Assembly: GCA_017530275.1 (NCBI GenBank)
Contig: JAFXMP010000298.1
Span: forward strand, 1 to 26,381
Direction: 5' to 3'
Source: Clostridia bacterium
GTDB taxonomy: Bacteria; Bacillota_A; Clostridia; Christensenellales; Aristaeellaceae
Length of the DNA: 26,381 bases
Part shown: piece by piece, positions 6,451-14,996 of the stretch
How the letters are laid out: each line of letters begins with the position of its first letter
Numbering within the stretch: position 1 is the stretch's first letter
Program-made: the position numbers and the translations under genes
The notes under the pieces: model-generated
Database searches by the model: none
Told to the model about the DNA's origin: nothing
The model's input: the letters and a program-made list of their open reading frames with translations, nothing else

Positions 6451-7863
6451 ATGCGTAAAACCAAGATCATCTGCACCATCGGCCCGGCCAGCGAGAAGGA
6501 AGAAATCCTGGAAAAAATGATGCTGGCAGGCATGAACGTGGCCCGGATCAATTTTTCCCACGGCACCCACCCGGAGCACCGGGAAAAGATGAACAAGGTG
6601 AAGGCGGTGCGGGAAAGACTGGGCCTGCCCGTCGCCATCATGCTGGACACCAAGGGCCCGGAGTACCGCATCAAGACTTTCAAGGATCATAAAGTGACCC
6701 TCAAGGACGGCCAGGATTTCACCCTGCGGGTGGACGAGGCGGAAGGCAGCGAGCAGCAGGTATCCGTCAATTACGCGGACCTCAACAAGGACTTGAAGCC
6801 CGGCGACCGGGTGCTGATCAATAACGGCCTGGTGGCCATGGACGTGAAGGAGATCGTGGGCCCGGAAATCCGCTGCCAGGTGGTGATCGGCGGCGAGCTG
6901 TCCGACCGCAAGAGCATGTCCTTCCCCGGCAAGGTGCTGAACCTGGTTTACTTAAGCGAGCAGGACAAGGCCGATATCCTCTTCGGCATCGAAAACCAGG
7001 TGGATTATGTGGCCTGCTCCTTCGTGTCCCGCAAGCAGGACCTGCTGGACGTACGTTCTTTCCTGGACGCCAACGGGGGCCAGCAGATCAACCTGATCGC
7101 CAAGATCGAAAACCAGCCCGGCATCGACAACATTGAAGAAATCTGCACTGCCTGCGAGGGCATCATGATCGGCCGGGGCGACATGGGCGTGGAAATTCCC
7201 TATGAGGAATTGCCCGCCGTGCAGAAGCACCTGATCGACAAATGCCGCCTCATCGGCAAGCGGGTGATCACCGCCACCGAAATGCTGGAATCCATGATCC
7301 ACAACGCCCGGCCCACCCGCGCCGAAATTTCCGACGTGGCGAACGCGGTATACGACGGCACCAGCGCCATCATGCTCTCCGGCGAGACTGCCGCTGGCAA
7401 ATATCCCGTGGAATCGGTGGCCGTCATGGCGAAGATCGCCGAAGCCACCGAAAACAAGATCGATTTCGCGGAGCGCTTCCGCAGCGCCGAATTCATCACC
7501 CACACCACCGTGGACGCCATTTCCCACGCCACCGTGGGCATGGCCGTCGATATCGGGGCCAAGGCTATCGTGGTCTGTACCTTGACCGGCGGCACCGCCC
7601 GCATGATCTCCCGTTTCCGGCCCCCGGTGGATATCCTGGGCCTGACTACCAGCGAGATCAGCATGCGCAAGCTGGCCCTGTCCTGGGGCGTGGTGCCCGC
7701 TCTGTTTGAGGCTTATACATCCACGGACGTGCTGTTCTACGTGGCCAAGCAGATGGCAAAAGAAAAACTGCATTTGCGGCCCGGAGATAAAATTGTGATC
7801 ACCGGCGGCCTGCCCAACGGCAAATCAGGCAATACCAACCTGATTAAAGTAGAAGAAATTTGA
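6451..7863 (+). CDS. pyk: Pyruvate kinase
   Basis: Final ATP-making step of glycolysis: phosphoenolpyruvate plus ADP to pyruvate. The 470 residues have the standard length without the extra PEP-utiliser domain seen in Bacillus. Landmarks are TKIICTIGPAS (4-14), RINFSHG (32-38), LDTKGPE (65-71), LIAKIENQPGI with catalytic Lys218 and metal ligand Glu220, GRGDMGVE (241-248) and MLSGETAAGKYP (308-319). Two departures from the common pattern are INNG at 123-126, where most members have DDG, and KVLNLVYLSEQD instead of the usual GVNLPxLSEKD. The enzyme therefore belongs to a divergent branch but should be active. The AAAGGAG site is strong. With only 20 bases after the dipeptidase and no promoter seen between them, pyk probably shares the motor transcript. 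A terminator follows. Confidence 0.96.
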   Translation: MRKTKIICTIGPASEKEEILEKMMLAGMNVARINFSHGTHPEHREKMNKVKAVRERLGLPVAIMLDTKGPEYRIKTFKDHKVTLKDGQDFTLRVDEAEGSEQQVSVNYADLNKDLKPGDRVLINNGLVAMDVKEIVGPEIRCQVVIGGELSDRKSMSFPGKVLNLVYLSEQDKADILFGIENQVDYVACSFVSRKQDLLDVRSFLDANGGQQINLIAKIENQPGIDNIEEICTACEGIMIGRGDMGVEIPYEELPAVQKHLIDKCRLIGKRVITATEMLESMIHNARPTRAEISDVANAVYDGTSAIMLSGETAAGKYPVESVAVMAKIAEATENKIDFAERFRSAEFITHTTVDAISHATVGMAVDIGAKAIVVCTLTGGTARMISRFRPPVDILGLTTSEISMRKLALSWGVVPALFEAYTSTDVLFYVAKQMAKEKLHLRPGDKIVITGGLPNGKSGNTNLIKVEEI

Positions 7864-7880
7864 TCAAACGGTTTAAAAAT

Positions 7881-7919
7881 GGCCGCGGCGGATATCAAAA
7901 ACCCGCCGCGGCCTTTTTT
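7881..7919 (+). terminator. Intrinsic terminator after pyk
   Basis: An 11-bp GC-only stem, GGCCGCGGCGG (7881-7891) with its exact complement at 7903-7913, an 11-base loop, and six T residues (7914-7919). It ends the motor-pyk transcript. Confidence 0.93.
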
Positions 7920-7992
7920 GCGCCGCTGATTGAAAGAAAGGCGAAAAAGCAACGTATAAGCAGTTCCAGCGCAAATCTTGCGAACATACGGC

Positions 7993-8021
7993 TTGTGCTG
8001 GGCAGGGTAAGCGTGTATAAT
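7993..8021 (+). promoter_or_regulatory. Promoter of the sugar ABC transporter operon
   Basis: TTGTGC (7993-7998), a 17-base spacer and a perfect TATAAT (8016-8021). About ten bases downstream is a small inverted repeat, ACCGG-ACGAA-CCGGT (8032-8046), where a repressor could block early transcription. It resembles half of a LacI-type operator but is too short to assign. Confidence 0.65.
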
Positions 8022-8083
8022 AATACATGAAACCGGACGAACCGGTAGGATCGTATCATACAATTTGAAAGGAGAACCGTATC

Positions 8084-9328
8084 ATGAAGAAGATGCTCGC
8101 ATTGCTCCTGACCCTCGTCATGGTGATGAGCCTGACGTCCGTTCTGGCAGAAGAAAAGACCACTCTGACCCTGTGGTGTATCGCCACTGAGAGCGACGCC
8201 AACCGCCCCGGCTACGAAAAAGCCATCGCCGAATTTGAAGCCGCCCATCCCGACATTGAGATCAAGTGGGAAGCTTTTGAAAACAACTCCTACAAGACCA
8301 AGATCAAGTCCGCCATGTCCGATCCGGACTCCCTGCCGGACATTTTCTTCACCTGGGCCGGCGCTTTCCTGGGCGACTTCGCCGAGATGGGCACCGCCTA
8401 CTGCGTGGATGAAGCCTACAAACCCTTTGCCGACCAGCTTCCCGAAGTGATGCTGCAGAACAGCTCCTATAATGGAAAGCACTACGGCATTCCGCTGACC
8501 TTCAACATCGTGGCCCTGTTCGCCAACATGGACCTGCTGGCCCAGGCTGGCTGGGATCATGTGCCCCAGACCTATGAAGACCTGATAGCCTGCTGCGACG
8601 CTCTGGTTGCCGCCGGCATCACCCCCTTCGGCTGCGCCGCTTCCGCCAATGACACTTGGTGCGTGACCGAATACCTGGAGCCCATCATTGAAAAGACCAT
8701 CGGCTACGAAGCCCTGAACGATGTGTTTGCCGGCAAGGCCACCTGGAACAATGAAGGCATCGCCACCGCCGTGTCCACCTTCCAGGATATGATCAACAAG
8801 GGTTACTTCGATCCCAACGGTCTGGCCCTGGGCAACGACGCGGTGAAGGCCAACTTCATCGCCGGCAAGTATGCTTTCTATCAGAATGGCTCCTGGAACT
8901 GCGGCGAAGTGAACGACGCGGAAGGCAACTTCCAGGTCGCCCTGTTCCCCGTGATGAATGCTGAAAAGGCCACCTACGGTCAGGTTATCGGCGGCCCCTC
9001 CGATACGCTGGCTGTGTCCTCTCATTCCAAGAATGTGGAACTGGCTGCTCAGGCCGCTTTCGAGCTGGGCCGCGCCATCTGCCACTACTGCTATCTGGCC
9101 GGTTCCGGTCTGCCCGCCTGGACCCCCGACTATGACACCAGCGACGTGAAGCCCCTGGTGGCTGACGTTGCCAGCATTGTGGCCGCGGCTGACGGCATGG
9201 TGCTCTTCGGCGACACCGCCATGAGCGCTGATCCCGCCTACATCTATCTGGAGTATGTGTCCCAGGTGTACGGTGGCCTCGTCGACGGTGCCGGCTTCAT
9301 CGAAGGCTTGGCCGCTGAACTGCAGTAA
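8084..9328 (+). CDS. Extracellular sugar-binding protein of a CUT1 ABC transporter
   Basis: Solute-binding protein of family 1 (MalE/UgpB type), 414 residues. It captures a sugar or oligosaccharide outside the membrane for the two permeases encoded next. The signal peptide is MKKMLALLLTLVMVMSLTSVLA, followed by EEKTTLTLWCIATES, the typical first strand of the fold. Further family features are FEAAHPDIEIKWE, SLPDIFFTWAG, YGIPLTFNIVALFANMDLL and GKYAFYQNGSWNCGEV. There is no lipobox cysteine at the cleavage site, unusual for a Gram-positive binding protein, which is normally a lipoprotein. Start fixed by AAAGGAG eight bases upstream. A terminator-like hairpin follows, probably making this gene more strongly expressed than the permeases. 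The sugar cannot be told from sequence. Confidence 0.92.
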   Translation: MKKMLALLLTLVMVMSLTSVLAEEKTTLTLWCIATESDANRPGYEKAIAEFEAAHPDIEIKWEAFENNSYKTKIKSAMSDPDSLPDIFFTWAGAFLGDFAEMGTAYCVDEAYKPFADQLPEVMLQNSSYNGKHYGIPLTFNIVALFANMDLLAQAGWDHVPQTYEDLIACCDALVAAGITPFGCAASANDTWCVTEYLEPIIEKTIGYEALNDVFAGKATWNNEGIATAVSTFQDMINKGYFDPNGLALGNDAVKANFIAGKYAFYQNGSWNCGEVNDAEGNFQVALFPVMNAEKATYGQVIGGPSDTLAVSSHSKNVELAAQAAFELGRAICHYCYLAGSGLPAWTPDYDTSDVKPLVADVASIVAAADGMVLFGDTAMSADPAYIYLEYVSQVYGGLVDGAGFIEGLAAELQ

Positions 9329-9366
9329 CGCCCGATCCCATCATAGAATATACGAGTAGATAAAAA

Positions 9367-9420
9367 GGAGACGGTCCCAGCAAGGGATTTTCCCCAAAGC
9401 GGGGCCGTCTCCCTCTTTTT
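9367..9420 (+). terminator. Intercistronic terminator/attenuator in the ABC operon
   Basis: A 12-bp stem pairs 9367-9378 (GGAGACGGTCCC) with 9401-9412, with one G-T wobble, then CTCTTTTT. It stands between the binding-protein gene and the first permease. Partial termination here would lower permease output relative to the binding protein, a common arrangement in binding-protein-dependent operons. The hairpin may also protect the upstream message from 3' decay. Confidence 0.8.
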
Positions 9421-9445
9421 CTGATTCTGAAAGGGAGCACGGGAT

Positions 9446-10333
9446 ATGAAAAGGACCATTGGCTACAGGCTAAGCATTTTTGCGTTTCTGCTTCCCGCAT
9501 TGATTCTGTTCATCGGGATTTTGATCGCGCCGATCATCATGTCCAGCTATTACAGCCTGTTCAATTGGAAGGTAGGCTATCCGCTGACGGATTTTATCGG
9601 CATGAAAAACTATGTGGAGCTGTTTACCAGCAAATCTATTGGATTTGTGAAAGCGCTGGGAAATTCGCTGCTGCTTGCGGCGCTTTCCGTATTTGTTCAG
9701 TTGCCACTGGCGTTGATTATGGCGCTGAAACTGGGCAAAAAGATTCCCGGAGAGCGTGCTTTCCTTTCCGTTTTCTTTATGCCGGTGTTGATTTCCACGG
9801 TGGTCATCGGCCAATTGTGGGTAAAAATCTATAATCCGGAATACGGCCTGCTCAACGCGGCGCTGCGCGCTGTGGGACTGGAGAGCTGGACGCGCATTTG
9901 GCTGGGCACTAAAGATACCGCGCTGTGGGCCTGCTTTGTACCCATCCTGTGGCAGTATGTGGGCTATCATATGCTGCTCATGTACGCGGGTGTGAAAGGC
10001 GTGCCCCCCGAGCTGACCGAAGCCGCCATGCTGGACGGATGCTCGGAGGGCCAGGTCAACCGTTATATCATTATTCCCTACATCAAGCCCATCCTGCGGG
10101 TGAGCGTGATATTCGCGGTCACCGGCTCCCTCAAATCCTTCGACCTGATTTACGTTTTGACCAACGGCGGACCCTTCCATGCCACAGAAGTACCCAGCAC
10201 CCTGATGATCAACCTGCTCTTCCAACGCAACCGCTACGGCATGGGCAGCACCATCGCGGTCATGCTGATCATCCTCTGTTTCGCTTTCGCCCTGCTGATC
10301 AGCCTTGTATTTAAGGAGGAAAAAATCAAATGA
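9446..10333 (+). CDS. CUT1 sugar ABC transporter permease, MalF/UgpA type
   Basis: One of two inner-membrane subunits forming the sugar channel; 295 residues with about six membrane helices. It opens with RLSIFAFLLPALILFIGILIAPII. The cytoplasmic EAA loop that docks the ATPase is present near 191-215 as EAAMLDGCSEGQVNRYIIIPYIKP. The conserved LTNGGPFHATEVPSTLM segment is typical of the MalF/UgpA side. The ATG follows a GGGAG site. The stop overlaps the next start as ATGA. No ATPase gene lies in the window; CUT1 systems in Firmicutes usually share an MsmK/UgpC-type ATPase encoded elsewhere. Confidence 0.94.
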   Translation: MKRTIGYRLSIFAFLLPALILFIGILIAPIIMSSYYSLFNWKVGYPLTDFIGMKNYVELFTSKSIGFVKALGNSLLLAALSVFVQLPLALIMALKLGKKIPGERAFLSVFFMPVLISTVVIGQLWVKIYNPEYGLLNAALRAVGLESWTRIWLGTKDTALWACFVPILWQYVGYHMLLMYAGVKGVPPELTEAAMLDGCSEGQVNRYIIIPYIKPILRVSVIFAVTGSLKSFDLIYVLTNGGPFHATEVPSTLMINLLFQRNRYGMGSTIAVMLIILCFAFALLISLVFKEEKIK

Positions 10334-11205
10334 CGGCATTGACGAAAAAGCAGCGCTTTCCTTCCCGGCATGAGGGGCAAAAGCTGAAGGCAGCCGACGT
10401 TTTCGTGTATATCGGGTTGATCGCGTGGGCCATCATCAGTATTTTCCCAGTGTACTGGATGATCACATTTTCCCTGAAAAACAACGCGGAAATCTTTGGT
10501 GAAAACGTCGCCGGCTTGCCGAAGTACTGGCTGTGGAGCAACTATACCCAAGCCCTGAATACCGGCCACATGTACACCTATTTTCTGAACAGCATCATCG
10601 TGGCCGCCGCCACCATCTGCATCACCCTGGTCGCTTCCTTTATGTCAACCTACGCGCTGACGAGACTGGTGTGGAAGGGCAGAAAAGTGATGAATAAGTT
10701 CTTCATGCTGGGCCTGACCATCCCGATCCACGCTTCCATCGTTCCGATCTATGTCACGCTCTCCAAGCTGCATATGCTCAGCACCTATTGGGCCGTGATC
10801 ATTCCTTATTCCGCCTTTTCCCTGTCCATGGGCATTCTCATCTGCATCGGCTTCATGGGCGATATCCCCTATGACTTGGACGAAGCAGCTTTTCTGGATG
10901 GCTGTGGCGTATGGGGCATTTTCTTCCGGGTCATTGTTCCTCTGATGACGCCCGCAATCGCTACCGTAGGTATTTACACCTTTCTCCAGTGCTGGAATGA
11001 ATTGATGTTCGCCAACGTGTTTATCAGCGATGATCGGGTGAAGACCCTTCCTGTGGGCGTTCAGGCGCTTTCCGGACAGTATACCACCGACTGGGGCCCC
11101 ATCGGCGCTGCGTTGGCTCTGGCTACCATCCCGACGCTCCTGGTTTATGTGTTTTTGAGCAAACGCATCCAGGACAGTTTTATCGCCGGGGCTGTGAAGG
11201 GCTGA
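10330..11205 (+). CDS. CUT1 sugar ABC transporter permease, MalG/UgpE type
   Basis: Second channel subunit, 291 residues, about six membrane helices. The N-terminal helix region reads IGLIAWAIISIFPVYWMITFSLK, followed by the family's NSIIVAAATICITLVASFMSTYALTR. The EAA loop is DEAAFLDGCGVWGIFFRVIVPLMTP, and the protein ends SKRIQDSFIAGAVKG, a C-terminus characteristic of MalG-like permeases. It is translationally coupled to the preceding permease by a four-base overlap. A bidirectional terminator follows 17 bases after the stop. Confidence 0.94.
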   Translation: MTALTKKQRFPSRHEGQKLKAADVFVYIGLIAWAIISIFPVYWMITFSLKNNAEIFGENVAGLPKYWLWSNYTQALNTGHMYTYFLNSIIVAAATICITLVASFMSTYALTRLVWKGRKVMNKFFMLGLTIPIHASIVPIYVTLSKLHMLSTYWAVIIPYSAFSLSMGILICIGFMGDIPYDLDEAAFLDGCGVWGIFFRVIVPLMTPAIATVGIYTFLQCWNELMFANVFISDDRVKTLPVGVQALSGQYTTDWGPIGAALALATIPTLLVYVFLSKRIQDSFIAGAVKG

Positions 11206-11222
11206 TTCATCCAGTCATAAAC

Positions 11223-11264
11223 AAAAAGCAAACCTGCGGCAGGCGTTCACAGGTTTGCTTTTTT
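11223..11264. terminator. Bidirectional terminator between permease gene and tgt
   Basis: AAAAAGCAAACCTG (11223-11236) pairs with its complement ending at 11263. The plus strand then has six T residues from 11259. The minus-strand reading also ends in five T residues, so one hairpin can stop both convergent transcripts. Confidence 0.9.
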
Positions 11265-11277
11265 GTTGCGCGAAAGG

Positions 11278-12423
<1,146 letters not shown>

Positions 12424-13017
12424 TTATTCCATTTGTCGCAGGATCACATAATTCACGCTGTATTCGCCGCTGACCACCAGGTGGGTGATCACGTCCGTTT
12501 TTCCGGCGTCCGGCAGGGTATACACCCGCAGGCGGGTGAAGGAAGGGCCGCTTTCTCCTTCGGGAAAGAGCAGGGAGGGCACGGGCAGTGCGCCGTCAGC
12601 GGCGTTTTTGCCCTTGCCGAAGATCTTTTTGCAAAGGTTTTCCACATAGGTATAGACCGTGTTCACGGTTCGCTTGGAGGTCCGGATTTCCAAAACGCTG
12701 TCCCGCCGCACCACGGTATCGGGGGCCATGAAGAAAGCAAAATCCATTTCTGCCAGGGTTGCGTCCTCGGTAATGCCCTGAAACAACAGGGTCACAGCGA
12801 AATTGTCGCTGAGGAAGGTCATGCGCCGGAGCGCCCGCTCCTCGTCCGTGACCGTCAGCGCCGCGCCTCCCGTATCCATGGCCCGCACGGCCTCCACTGT
12901 CATGCCGAAGGCAAAATTCCCCAGGAAATACACGGGCCGCGCTTCTTCCGCCCCGCCGGGGCAGGCAAACAGCAGCAGGAGCAGGGCCAGCAGCAGGGGA
13001 AACAGCCGCCTGATCAT
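12424..13017 (-). CDS. Exported protein of unknown function, paralogue of the next gene upstream
   Basis: No recognised family. The 197 residues start with signal peptide MIRRLFPLLLALLLLLFACPGGA; a cysteine at 18 sits after LFA, a poor lipobox, so either lipoprotein processing or cleavage before EEA is possible. The mature part aligns with the C-terminal half of the protein encoded at 13109-14209: YFLGNFAFGMTVEAV against YFDLLYFGMPIREAK, NFAVTLLFQGITEDATLAEM against GFAVVLFSGLDDSAKLTEI, and RTVNTVYTYVE against ETVNAVYDEIE. The two share a domain of about 160 residues, alternating strands and helices. The ATG at 13017 has GGGAGGG upstream. It sits in a row with RNA-modification genes, which does not by itself suggest a function. 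Confidence 0.85.
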   Translation of the reverse strand: MIRRLFPLLLALLLLLFACPGGAEEARPVYFLGNFAFGMTVEAVRAMDTGGAALTVTDEERALRRMTFLSDNFAVTLLFQGITEDATLAEMDFAFFMAPDTVVRRDSVLEIRTSKRTVNTVYTYVENLCKKIFGKGKNAADGALPVPSLLFPEGESGPSFTRLRVYTLPDAGKTDVITHLVVSGEYSVNYVILRQME

Positions 13018-13061
13018 GACGCTTCCCTCCCTTCCGCCGTGTCAGCGATTATTCCAGTGAT

Positions 13062-13091
13062 AAAGCGAAGGGCCCGAAGGCCCTTCGCTTT
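13062..13091 (-). terminator. Hairpin with UUCG loop between the two secreted-protein genes
   Basis: A perfect 13-bp stem, AAAGCGAAGGGCC and its complement, closed on the minus strand by a C(UUCG)G tetraloop, one of the most stable RNA loops. Only three T residues follow, so termination would be partial. It may attenuate the downstream gene or protect the upstream mRNA end. Confidence 0.6.
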
Positions 13092-13108
13092 ATGCGGTGT
13101 TTTTCCGC

Positions 13109-14209
13109 TTATTCCGCCAGCAGGGCTTCCGCTTCGGCAGTGTCCAAATACAGGTATTGCAGTATGTTGACGCCGCAGTCTGTGGTGGACACATAATGGG
13201 TGGCGGCGTTATAGCCTTCACCATCCTCGTAGAGATACAGTACGGCGCGGGAAATCGTTTCTTCTTCATCCGAAAGGCTCAGATACAGGGGGAGCGCCAG
13301 ATGATCGCCCAATTCGACAGCCTGGAGGTCAGTGAACCAGGATTCGATTTCATCATAAACCGCGTTCACCGTTTCCTCGGTGGTCTGGATATCGATTCCC
13401 TCCTCCAGATCCGTTACCGTATCCGCGTCGCTGTAAAGCATGCAGACGATTTCGGTAAGCTTCGCGCTATCGTCCAGGCCGCTGAACAGAACGACGGCAA
13501 AACCCTGAGGTTCATCGCATAACACCACCAAAAACTGTACGGCGTTTTCTTCATCTACAGATAGATCGCCCAGTCCCAGCTCTTTTGCTTCGCGGATGGG
13601 CATACCGAAATACAAGAGATCAAAGTAGTAAACCCGGTCGTCGGGGACGTCATCGGACTCTTCCACAGGCTCATCTTCCGGTTCACCCTTCGTGATCCAG
13701 TCCCAAAGCTGCCGCCCCTTTTCCTTGATGAATTCCTTGGCGTCATCCGCCTTTTCGGTAACAGCCGTTTTGGTGTTTTCCCAGATCCCGGGCAGCGCTT
13801 CCTTTACGCTGCTGATCAGGCCGGCGGCGTATTCTTCTCCTACGCCCAGCTTTTCCTGGAGGAGCTTCAGTAATTCATCAGTTTCATCGGGCAATTTTTC
13901 AATCAATTCCCGGGCTTGATCGGGCAGATCCCCAATGATTTCCTGAACTTGATCGGGCAGATTCTCAATCAGTTTGTTGGCTTTGTCAGGAATATTTTCC
14001 GCCGCTTCGCCGATTTTGTCGGAGAGCGTGCCGGTTACTTCGCCGATCTTGTCGGAAATCGCTTCTTCGGCCTTTTCCTGGATAGAGTCCAACAAGCTGC
14101 TGAGGATACTGGCGATATCCTCGTTTTCCACGGGCGGATTTTCCGCCAGAGCAAAACCGGAGGTTAGGGCCAGCAGCAGGGTGAGCAACAAGGCAAGCAA
14201 TCGTTTCAT
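13109..14209 (-). CDS. Exported protein with six 11-residue repeats and a C-terminal domain shared with its neighbour
   Basis: Unknown function, 366 residues. The signal peptide is MKRLLALLLTLLLALTSGFALA, cleaved before EN. Residues 51-116 are six tandem 11-residue units: ISDKIGEVTGT, LSDKIGEAAEN, IPDKANKLIEN, LPDQVQEIIGD, LPDQARELIEK and LPDETDELLKL. Such hendecads favour right-handed coiled coils or long amphipathic helices. A second helical stretch (~125-175) and an acidic linker (EPEDEPVEESDDVPDD) lead to a domain (~192-355) homologous to the 197-residue protein encoded next. The ATG at 14209, preceded by AAGGAGG, is preferred over an in-frame ATG at 14248 that would lie inside the upstream gene's end. 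Likely secreted to the cell surface. Confidence 0.87.
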   Translation of the reverse strand: MKRLLALLLTLLLALTSGFALAENPPVENEDIASILSSLLDSIQEKAEEAISDKIGEVTGTLSDKIGEAAENIPDKANKLIENLPDQVQEIIGDLPDQARELIEKLPDETDELLKLLQEKLGVGEEYAAGLISSVKEALPGIWENTKTAVTEKADDAKEFIKEKGRQLWDWITKGEPEDEPVEESDDVPDDRVYYFDLLYFGMPIREAKELGLGDLSVDEENAVQFLVVLCDEPQGFAVVLFSGLDDSAKLTEIVCMLYSDADTVTDLEEGIDIQTTEETVNAVYDEIESWFTDLQAVELGDHLALPLYLSLSDEEETISRAVLYLYEDGEGYNAATHYVSTTDCGVNILQYLYLDTAEAEALLAE

Positions 14210-14244
14210 AGGCTTTCCTCCTTCAATATGATCCCGATCTCTCA

Positions 14245-14973
14245 TCATGCCCGTGCCATCACGGGCAGGATTTGGGGCCAGATGGTTTCCAGGCTCTTCA
14301 ATTCCCGTTCAAAGAACAGCCAGGGCTTTTCTTCCGGCGTGGGGGCGATGAACAGCATTTGTTCCTTGCTGATGGGATGGGCAAAGGACAGGCGCATGCC
14401 CCACAGGGCGATTTGCTCTTTCCCTTTGCCGTTGCCGTAACGGTGATCGCCCCACAGGGGGAAGCCCGCATGCTGCATCTGCACCCGAATTTGGTGGGCG
14501 CGGCCCGTTTCCAGCTGAATGGCGATCAGGGAAAGGCCGTCCCGGCGAGCGATGGTGCGGCCATGCAGAATGGCTTCCTTGCCCTGGAGTTTCAGATAGG
14601 AGGGCAGCACCGTGACCATGTTTTTTTCCGGGTCCTTAGCCAGATAGTCCACATAAGTGAAATGATCCGGCGTTTCGCCTTCTACGACGGCCACATACTG
14701 TCGGTTCAGCTCATGGCCCTTCACCTGCTCGGACAGCCGGGCCGCCGCCTTGCTGGTGCGGGCGAACACCAGCAGGCCCCCCACGGGCCGGTCCATGCGG
14801 TGAACCAGGCCGATGTAGGCTTCGCCGGGTTTATTGTACGTTTCCTTCACATATTCCTTGATCTGATCCAGCAGGTTTTCGTCCCCCGTATCGTCCCCCT
14901 GGGTGAGCAGGTTCTGGGGCTTAACGGCCACGATCAGGTGATTGTCCTCAAATAAAATAGTGGGCTTTTCCAT
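14245..14973 (-). CDS. RluA-family pseudouridine synthase
   Basis: Isomerises uridine to pseudouridine in rRNA or tRNA; 242 residues. The family signature appears as HRMDRPVGGLLVFART (58-73) with catalytic Asp61, in place of the textbook HRLDxxTSGLL. Further family motifs are ILFEDNHLIVAVKPQNLL (6-23), LETGRAHQIRVQMQHAGFPLWGDHRYG (154-180) and the C-terminal AHPISKEQMLFIAP. No S4 domain is present, making it a short single-domain member; the target base cannot be predicted. The ATG at 14973 begins the conserved sequence. It lies 23 bases after the methyltransferase stop and 35 bases before the repeat-protein start, all in one direction. Confidence 0.93.
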   Translation of the reverse strand: MEKPTILFEDNHLIVAVKPQNLLTQGDDTGDENLLDQIKEYVKETYNKPGEAYIGLVHRMDRPVGGLLVFARTSKAAARLSEQVKGHELNRQYVAVVEGETPDHFTYVDYLAKDPEKNMVTVLPSYLKLQGKEAILHGRTIARRDGLSLIAIQLETGRAHQIRVQMQHAGFPLWGDHRYGNGKGKEQIALWGMRLSFAHPISKEQMLFIAPTPEEKPWLFFERELKSLETIWPQILPVMARA

Positions 14974-14996
14974 GGTATACCTCTTTCGTTTGGAAT

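Noticed and set aside
7895..9085. 396-codon minus-strand frame opposite the sugar-binding protein
   Set aside because: Crosses the pyk terminator and a promoter; no family features. The plus-strand binding protein is unambiguous.
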